Assembly: GCF_030247185.1 (NCBI RefSeq)
Contig: NC_080570.1
Location: forward strand, 164,336,882 to 164,400,881
Reading direction: 5' to 3'
From: Malaya genurostris
Lineage: Eukaryota; Arthropoda; Insecta; Diptera; Culicidae
DNA: 64,000 bases
A program made the position numbers and the translations under genes. This document shows positions 58,401-64,000 of the stretch, in pieces. The notes below the pieces were generated by a model. That model saw only the letters and a list, made by a program, of their open reading frames with translations, did not search any database and was not told where the DNA came from. Numbering within the stretch: the first letter of the stretch is position 1; the number at the start of each line of letters is the position of its first letter.

Positions 58401-60390
58401 AAAACTTGAATTTTACAGGTGACTTAATCCCTCATACGATGTAATTCATACAGACCTAAGTTGTCAAATGACGGAAAATCTCATTTGTAATGACCTAATG
58501 TTAGATGAGCTTGAATTTTACTGGTTTCGACTGGTACTGCTAGCAGGTACGACTGTATGAATTTAAATGCACCTTTTACCAGCCAAGCAGATGCATGCTT
58601 CTGTGGCTCGGTCGATTAACAGACGTACTTGCGATCCAATGATTCTCGGTTCAAGTCGCGATGGTTGCTCTCAGTATTCTATTTTTTTATTTCAATGAAT
58701 TTCATGTCATGGAGTTTTAGACACAATATTTAATGTTCTTCCACGTAAATTTGCGTGAGCTGCGACGCTCCATTTATGTGCATCTAATAAGATGTAAAAC
58801 CACAGGGTTTTTTTTTAAGTGTGTAGTCTCGAATTCAGTTCCAGAATCCTGGTTCAGAACGCAGAATGCAGAATGAACTTAGTCTAGAATTTGGATCCGA
58901 AATTTACTACTACTACAATTGAAGTGTGACTGAATTCAGGAACTAGATTCTGTAGATTTTTTCAAACTAAATTCCGAATCTGGATTTTAGAATTGAATTT
59001 CGGAGCTGAACTCGGAATTCGAATTTATAAACTGGTCCTGAGTTCAGTCGACGGTTCAGTGTTGGGATTCAGGTTCAGAATTTAGTTCTAGAATACAGTT
59101 TCAGAATAGGTTCATGAGTCCTGGTTCAGAATTCAGTTCCAGAATCTGGCATCAAAATTGAATTTTAGAATTCAGGTCCAGAATTCAGTTCTAGCATTTT
59201 ATTTGTATCCAAGTCATCCGATTATGTCTGCGACATTATCCACCCGCCTTTTTTTTATGAATCTATAACCAATTCTCTCTTCTTTGGATTCATTTTCTTC
59301 GCTTGGAATAAATAATTTGGGATAATAAATACACAGTTCGAAAAATTCTTGTGATTTTACATCTAATCAAATGCACATAAAGAACATGTAAAATTATGTG
59401 ATTTGAAAATTACATGGCTTTAAAACGAATGGAACAAAAATCAAAAGATCGACAGCAACAACGCGACTTGAACCGAAAAACATTAGACCACAAAGCACAC
59501 CAGTTAGTCGACTGAGCCGTGCATATAAATTCACACAGTCGCAAGCCGAGTGCAAATTACACTCGGAGACAGTAAATTTCTGTACGAATGGAATATTGCA
59601 TCATTAGAGAAGTTAAGTAGTTATGAATTGTATCGTCTTTAGAATTATGTCAGCTGTTAAATTCATCATTTCTTTCTGTGTAATCATAATTATAATTATA
59701 ATTATGAATAATCAACCAAGAAAGAGTCTGTAATGTGTTTTAACTTTTCACAGTGTTAGTTTCGACTTTACTTCTCATAGTGGTTATATTTAGGTCCTTT
59801 TCAGGGCATTTTAACCTCTTTTGAAATAATTTTCGAATGTATATTTCGCATAGATACAAATAAATGAAAAACAAAGAAAAACTACTGCCTAAATTATTGA
59901 AACAAAAATTAACAGCGAGTTTGACTTTAGTTGTAGAGTCCCACGTCAAAAGTTCTTTTGGGACTGCAGGACTGTTCCTTGCGGTTTTTTCGTTAATCAC
60001 AAAATCTCTAAGCTATGATTCTAGCGACTTTTGTTATATGATTCCTTTGTATAAATGGGCCTGCCAAGCTCATATACAAATGGACGCATCGCTAGCTAAG
60101 AGCGAATCCTAGACCTTACTCCTTCCCCACTCTGCGATACCCATGGAAGTCTGCTAAGTCGTCGCCCTTCCGTAAAGTAGGTAAATCATCACCGTTTCCT
60201 CTTCTAATTTATCGCTTTTCAGGAGTACGTATTTCGGCATCGGAAGATGAAACAATATTATTAGAAATTCTATACTTTCAGTTTTTCGTTCCACTAAAAT
60301 TCATATCACTCTTGCAGGTTTGGCGAAACCCGCTACCGAGAATACCTTCGACGGCGCGAGGAGTTCCTATCGTTGACCTACCAAAACTGA
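45835..60390 (+). CDS. eas: Ethanolamine kinase (easily shocked)
   Basis: Phosphorylates ethanolamine with ATP, the first step of the CDP-ethanolamine route to phosphatidylethanolamine, in the cytosol. Exons 45835-45951, 51979-52418, 53334-53560, 53617-53836 and 60318-60390 join in frame to 358 codons and TGA. The junction between exons 1 and 2 reads QFK-LFTDGITNKLVGCF, a family hallmark. The choline/ethanolamine kinase catalytic motifs are present: VFCHNDLLLGNVIY (His-Asn-Asp at about residues 219-221) and FIDYEYAAYNHQAFDIGNHF (Asp about 240). The last exon codes FGETRYREYLRRREEFLSLT, the expected C-terminal helix. The start ATG has an in-frame TAG 24 bases upstream. Introns 1 (6.0 kb) and 4 (6.5 kb) are full of repeats. 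Loss of eas in flies causes bang-sensitive seizures (known). It converges with Dbt. Confidence 0.93.
46724..48160. repeat. Dispersed AATCCACC-type repeat block in eas intron 1
   Basis: It starts AATCCACCTAGTAGTATGAT then GCCTCTCTCATA. Modules like 'gaagtcggatctggatg' and 'gtgaaaatcggttaaaccatctctgagaaaatcgagtg' follow at about 46930-46980, 47720-47760 and 48020-48160. Confidence 0.6.
47251..47366. repeat. 116-bp foldback (MITE-like)
   Basis: AGAAAAGGTCCCAAGTGCAA at the left pairs with TTGCACTTAGGACCTTTTCT at the right, and GACAGTTTCTCTT pairs with AAGAGAAACTGTC. The last motif is shared with the element at 43418-43638. Confidence 0.75.
48600..49440. repeat. AT-rich microsatellites (ATAAT and AAT units)
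   Basis: ATAAT-type runs occur at about 48625-48740 and 49225-49300, and a pure AAT run at 49394-49431. Open frames such as 48919-48620 on the minus strand are low-complexity Ile/Tyr strings, not genes. Confidence 0.85.
49522..49650. repeat. Dispersed repeat copy (see 8863-8995)
   Basis: It shares GCACCCTCT, ATTCTGCTA, AGTCGACGCCG and CTCGGGAAGGCATGA with 8863-8995 in the same order, plus a diverged neighbour at 49015-49135. All three lie in introns of host genes. Confidence 0.6.
50031..50175. repeat. Diverged single copy of the 168-bp unit
   Basis: 'tctccgagatggctgtaccg', 'ggctcatttaaaagctact' and 'gtgtaagtgacgtaaccg' follow the same order and spacing as in the array at 27063-27566. It is next to an AATCCACC-type terminal word (49830-49870). 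Confidence 0.65.
55074..55316. repeat. 33-bp tandem repeat split by a palindromic element
   Basis: CTGCCTATGCGAATGTGG then (A/T)TTAAGTAAT-type sequence occurs at 55074-55101 and 55289-55316 with one mismatch. Joining the left copy to AGCAA after the element recreates a 33-bp tandem unit, and a third partial unit (TGCAACTGCC) follows. The split falls at AAT. Confidence 0.75.
55102..55280. mobile_element. 179-bp palindromic MITE
   Basis: It begins CACCTCTATTCTGTATTTCG and ends with the near reverse complement CGAAATACAGAATCGGGGTG. TCGAATCGGATT pairs with AATCCGATTCGA inside. It is flanked by AAT on both sides, a 3-bp duplication of the kind PIF/Harbinger elements make. No coding. Confidence 0.8.
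56559..56791. repeat. 233-bp palindrome
   Basis: The arms, each about 110 bases, meet at about 56674 in GTTGGTTTAACCGACGAC. GAGTGGCAGGT pairs with ACCTGCCACTC, and farther out GCGATTTCATTTTGACATTA pairs with TAATGTCAAAACGAAATCGC. A few mismatches. No coding. Confidence 0.85.
58230..59200. repeat. Degenerate ATTCAGTTCC-type arrays, third locus
   Basis: Words such as TTCAGTTCCAGAATC, GAATTCAGTTC and GGTTCAGAA recur at 58230-58400 and 58830-59200, split by the tRNA-like element 58420-58815. Confidence 0.65.
58420..58815 (+). mobile_element. tRNA-like (SINE-type) repeat, forward copy
   Basis: At about 58614-58675, TGGCTCGGTCGATTAAC resembles a pol III box A and CGGTTCAAGTC a box B, at tRNA-like spacing. 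No clover-leaf with paired acceptor arms is evident, so it is a tRNA-derived repeat. CTGTATGAATTTAAATGCAC upstream and TTATGTGCATCTAATAAGAT downstream recur in the copy at 59345-59590. Confidence 0.6.
59345..59590 (-). mobile_element. tRNA-like (SINE-type) repeat, reverse copy
   Basis: On the minus strand, CGGCTCAGTCGACTAAC (box A-like) is followed by CGGTTCAAGTC (box B-like), flanked by CTGTGTGAATTTATATGCAC and TTATGTGCATTTGATTAGAT. These match the forward copy 0.7 kb to the left, giving an inverted pair. Confidence 0.6.
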
Positions 60391-61013
60391 TCTCGTTGGT
60401 CAACCGAAATCTCACCTGCAACCAAAAGAAGGGCAGAAAACGTATCGTTCTTGGGGCCAGCACCTGTGATTTTCTTCTGCCAAAGCTAATTTGGAAAATA
60501 TTGGACTCTTCTTCAAACCAACGTACCCAAAAAAAAAAGAAATAATGATGTTCATTCCACTGCTGGTGTAACACCGCCATATCCGAAGCTCAATTCCCGA
60601 CCAGCCCGGAAAACTAAGAGAACTGAAAGTTTTATCCTCAAGATTTCAGACGAATGTGAAGTAGCCCAAAGCAATATTGTGTTTAGTTTTGCTGTTTGTT
60701 TGTTTGTTTTAAATATTTTAACATATAATTAGACAAAAAATCACCGTTTAGTCATACCAATTAAACTTTTTATGAAGTTAATTTATTTCCTATTATTTAC
60801 ACACCGTTGTTCAGCGAAACGTTTTACGTCTAACGTGTGGTAACGGTTCAATCCTAAACTAAACAAGTGTCAATCTCCTACAAAACAAAAAGTACTCTAT
60901 AAATGCATTATTGGTTTCATTTCCTGTAGATACGGTTTTGAAGAATCACTTATAAATGCAATCGTTTCCTGTCTCTGCGTCTGAGCATGCTGATGACAGT
61001 TGACGGGCAGCGC
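60391..61013. other. Convergent 3' UTR zone between eas and Dbt
   Basis: Stops of eas (60388-60390, +) and Dbt (61016-61014, -) are 623 bases apart. The eas strand has ATTAAA at 60760-60765 and no earlier canonical AATAAA that I can find. The Dbt strand has AATAAA at 60787-60782. The two mature 3' ends would therefore meet or overlap by a few bases. Confidence 0.55.
60782..60787 (-). promoter_or_regulatory. Dbt: Dbt poly(A) signal
   Basis: TTTATT on the + strand is AATAAA on the Dbt strand, 227 bases after the Dbt stop codon. Confidence 0.55.
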
Positions 61014-63432
61014 CTACTTTGCATCTAACAAAAACAGGTGCGGATTTTCAAGCAGTTTCTTCCACGCGTTCGAAAAGCTCGCCATGGTAACGCCATCGAT
61101 GACACGATGATCGGCCGACCAACTGACAGCCATGATGTGTGCGGCGATTACCTGTCCGGAAGCGTCGAATCGAGGCAGCAAACGGGTTTGGCCGATCGCT
61201 CCGATTGCAACCTGCGGTGCTAGAATACACGGGTGGGTGTAGGTTCCACCGACCTGAAATACGACAACAACAAAAAAACAGAATCAGACGAATGAGTGGT
61301 TTTTTTGACTGGCACCCGTTTTACCATTCCAATGTTGGACAAAGAGAAGGTGCCGTTAGCGAAATCATTTGGCGTCAGAGAACCTTTGGCGCCTCGTTCC
61401 TGCAGGGAGTTGAGATCGGATGCGATTTCCAGGATAGATTTGCTTTCCACATTTTTTACGTTCGGAACCACCAGTCCTTGGGGAGTGTCCATTGCGATGC
61501 TGATGTTGTGGTACGGCTTGTAGATGAGACATTCGTTCGTTGCGTCGAAGGTGCTGTTCAAAATGGGGAACTGCTTGAGTGCCTTGGAGGCTGCTTTCAA
61601 GAAGAATGGCATATAGGTTAGCTTAATTCCTTGGGTTTGAGCTTCGGATTTGAGATCCTCTCGGATTTTGACCAATCTGGAAACGTCAAGCTCGTCGCTG
61701 TATGCAAAATGAGGTATTTTCTACGATGTTAAAAAAGTTTAGTTCAATTGGTGACATAATTATTTTTTAAGCTACACTTACTAGGCATTCAGTCATAGAC
61801 TTGACCATGATCTTAGCAACTCCTTTGATTGGCACAACGATTTCCTGTTGGCGTAAGTCTGCTCCCACTGCGCTAGGAGTTTGTGATGTCCGCTGCAACG
61901 TGGGATGAGGTTTAACCGTTCCTTCCGGAATGATGTTCAGATACTCGAGAACGTCTCCCTTCAGTACACGCCCGTTACGACCGCTAGGTTTTACCCGATG
62001 TAAGTCGACCTTATGCTCCATAGCTATCCTACGAACGGCCGGCGTCGCAAGGACTTTTCCACAGGGAGCTAGAGCTACCTTCACACCATGTCCTCCGGCT
62101 ACGCTTGCCACCGCTTGCTCCTGTACTTCTTCATCGGAACCGGAACTGCTACTGCTGCTTTCATCACTGTCCTGCGCATCTTCAACATCGAAATCCAGCA
62201 ACGGACTGCCAACCAGCGCAATTTGGTCCACCTGCCGGTGCAACTTAACGATCTTTCCTTCGTAACGGCTGGTTATGGTGACCGAAGCCTTGTCGCTTTG
62301 CACTTCGCACAGATTGTCGAACTGCTCCACGGTGTCACCAACGGCGACGAACCACTCCTTGACGGTTACCTCGCGGATGCCTTCCCCGATGTCGGACAGG
62401 TTGAAGGAGACTAGCTTGTTCAGCTGGCTGCCCGTGTGGAAACGGCCAGCGGTTAATGGATTTTGAGTCTACCGAGAAAGGGATTCAAAACGAGTCTTGT
62501 GATAATATTTCTGTCTGTCAAATATTAAATATTCAGTCAATCTACACGCGTTCTTTTAATGTCTATTTCGCTTGATGCCAGGTCTAACGGGGGTTTCCGA
62601 CGATAGTTTCAACGTCGTTGAACTGAAAAATCGAGTTTCGAACCTAATTCTTATACCGGGGTTGCTCAGATCTTCGTTACTAAGTGCGAACGAAACACAG
62701 TTTCGTAAATTGATGGAACTACTCTGGGTCAGTTTCAGTTTTCTCAAGCGAAAACGTCATGAGAATTAGAAGAAAGCGAAAACCAGAATTTTCCTCATAC
62801 GATCATCAAATCACTTAACAGAACTGAATAAATAAACTTCGAATAAATCTCATTGAAAAAAAAAAACAAGTGGCTTCTGAAGAGAAACAAACATGTTTAT
62901 TTCATTTATGTTTACGATTTAGTTCACCGACGTAATGTAACAGAAAGCAAGAAACAAATACCACACCAATTAATAAACCACGTTTTTCAAATTCGTTCGC
63001 ATAACCCAGGACACAGCGCTTACTGCGATCGCCAGAATCATTGGTAAACACAACTGTCAAACGACGATTCCCTATGGCAACGCGTGTGTTCGTCTAATCA
63101 GTGATGTTTTGAAAACAAGTTGTTCTATTCTGGTGCGACCGGTTATTTTTTTTTGTTGTTGTTGTATCTATCTACTTTCCGTCACAACCACACCTCCCGA
63201 AAAATTGTAAACCGGTAGGTACATATCCAACGCGCAGCGCGCACCAGTGATAAGATTTCACCAACATTTTTTTACTTTTTCGTTACACTTGTGGGGCTGC
63301 ACCGAAAGGTCAATTGACGTTATGTAAGGTACTATTTTCGCTTTGCAGAAATAAAATACTCACAATACTTTTCTTAATAGTGAGAAATCGCCGCACTACA
63401 ATGGCACCGTGTCGCTGGATCAAACCGGCCAT
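61014..63432 (-). CDS. Dbt: Branched-chain alpha-keto acid dehydrogenase E2 (lipoamide acyltransferase)
   Basis: E2 core of the mitochondrial branched-chain 2-oxoacid dehydrogenase complex: moves the acyl group from lipoyl-lysine to CoA in Leu, Ile and Val breakdown. Minus-strand exons 63432-63364, 62468-61782, 61720-61325 and 61253-61014 are all in phase 0, giving 463 residues, the usual size. The N terminus MAGLIQRHGAIVVRRFL is Arg-rich and amphipathic, as in mitochondrial presequences, and RFHTG follows. The lipoyl domain has the acceptor lysine in QSDKASV (K83). An acidic Ser-rich hinge comes next, then the E3/E1-binding domain (ATPAVRRIAMEHKVDLHRV to GRVLKGDVLEYL), then the catalytic domain ending with SADHRVIDG (catalytic His about 433, Asp about 437). 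The SYSDELDVS-like start of the catalytic fold reads FAYSDELDVSRL, typical of the branched-chain rather than the pyruvate enzyme. Confidence 0.94.
62469..63363 (-). other. Dbt: Dbt intron 1
   Basis: An 895-bp intron (GTGAGT at the donor, TAG at the acceptor on the minus strand) separating the presequence exon from the lipoyl-domain exon. I see no repeat or gene in it. Confidence 0.8.
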
Positions 63433-64000
63433 TTCTAATCGACAGATGAAAGATATCACAGATTTACACCGCCCTGAGCTGATTCCGCGATCGAAAGCGT
63501 ATGGAAGATTTGTTTAATTGAGCTTACGAAGCAACAAACTGTGTCTTCTTCGTTTGTATTACTAAACTGGCCAATGAGCTCCTTCCGCTTGACGATACTG
63601 TCAAGAACTGCGCCGCGATTGTGACGTTGTTGCCATTCGTTGGTCTTTCGCCAACGATCGTCCTATGCGTGCTCTGCTTGTAGCGGTGTTCGGTTACCGG
63701 CGTCAAAGGGTGCTCAAAATATCACCGGACTGTCTGGCAGAAATAGTTTTTAGCAAATAGATTGACCATACGTGCAGATCAATTTTTCTATTAAAAATAT
63801 ACTTATTGTTTTTGCGTATTGATAAAAAAATCATCAATTGAAATACTACAGAATTATTTATTTATTCATGTATAATTTGTTATTTTCATATGGGAAGAAT
63901 ATACGAGTAATGTAATCCACGAACATGCATTCATTTCGGTTCCATCTTAGCACGCTTTGCTTTTCTCACTTGTGTCAATCAGTGCTAATAAAAGTCATTT
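63433..64000. other. Region upstream of Dbt
   Basis: It should hold the Dbt 5' UTR and promoter. I see no clear TATA box or second gene. The sequence from about 63780 rightward is AT-rich. Confidence 0.5.

Larger units (their letters stand above)
53837..60317 (+). other. eas: eas intron 4
   Basis: A 6.5 kb intron from GTGAGT to CTTGCAG. It holds a palindromic element inside a 33-bp tandem repeat (55074-55316), a 233-bp palindrome (56559-56791), ATTCAGTTCC-type arrays (58230-58400, 58830-59200) and two oppositely oriented tRNA-like repeats (58420-58815 and 59345-59590). The open frame at about 54791-55096 lacks a supported start and any known domain. Confidence 0.75.

Noticed and set aside
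58605..58680. A functional tRNA gene
   Set aside because: Box A- and B-like words are present, but I cannot fold a standard acceptor stem, and a second diverged copy exists in inverted orientation; a tRNA-derived repeat fits better.
60221..60260. Acceptor TTTTCAG before GAGTACGTATTTC as the last eas exon
   Set aside because: It reaches a stop after eight codons with no match to the family; the acceptor at 60317 gives the expected FGETRYREYLRRREEFLS ending.

Overview
The window is nuclear DNA of a dipteran insect, most likely a culicine mosquito. The genes have introns with GT-AG junctions and AATAAA poly(A) signals. The five recognisable loci read as insect homologues. The sequence between them is AT-rich and full of short inverted-repeat elements, an ITmD37E-type transposase relic and an I-clade retrotransposon relic. 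The species call is inference; no rRNA, mitochondrial or other taxonomic marker is present.

Layout, left to right: (1) the 3' part of Grip (glutamate receptor interacting protein), + strand, six exons between 2414 and 12041 coding six PDZ domains. PDZ1 lies left of the window. A 6.8 kb intron holds the transposase relic and a 1.2 kb pyrimidine minisatellite. (2) An 8 kb repeat-rich interval with an interrupted I-clade retrotransposon on the minus strand. (3) Two tandem secreted-lipase paralogues, + strand (20367-22199 and 30576-32367), each spliced to exactly 540 residues with an alpha/beta-hydrolase domain and a C-terminal PLAT-like domain. (4) A nest of short hAT-like elements with exact 8-bp target duplications (about 35.0-37.3 kb). 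(5) Three BTB-BACK paralogues (37839-41705): two on the + strand and a convergent third with one in-frame TAA. (6) A second group of nested short elements (41.9-44.7 kb). (7) Ethanolamine kinase (eas), + strand, five exons over 14.6 kb (45835-60390). (8) The branched-chain alpha-keto acid dehydrogenase E2 gene (Dbt), minus strand, four exons (63432-61014), converging tail to tail with eas.

The genes do not form one pathway: synaptic scaffolding (Grip), lipid hydrolysis (lipases), phosphatidylethanolamine synthesis (eas), mitochondrial branched-chain amino-acid breakdown (Dbt) and probable ubiquitin-ligase adaptors (BTB proteins). I found no CRISPR array, operon, rRNA gene or convincing functional tRNA gene. 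The most unusual content is the density of long palindromes and nested miniature transposons, the in-frame stop in the third BTB gene, and the discordant introns of the twin lipases. I see no clearly new multi-gene system.
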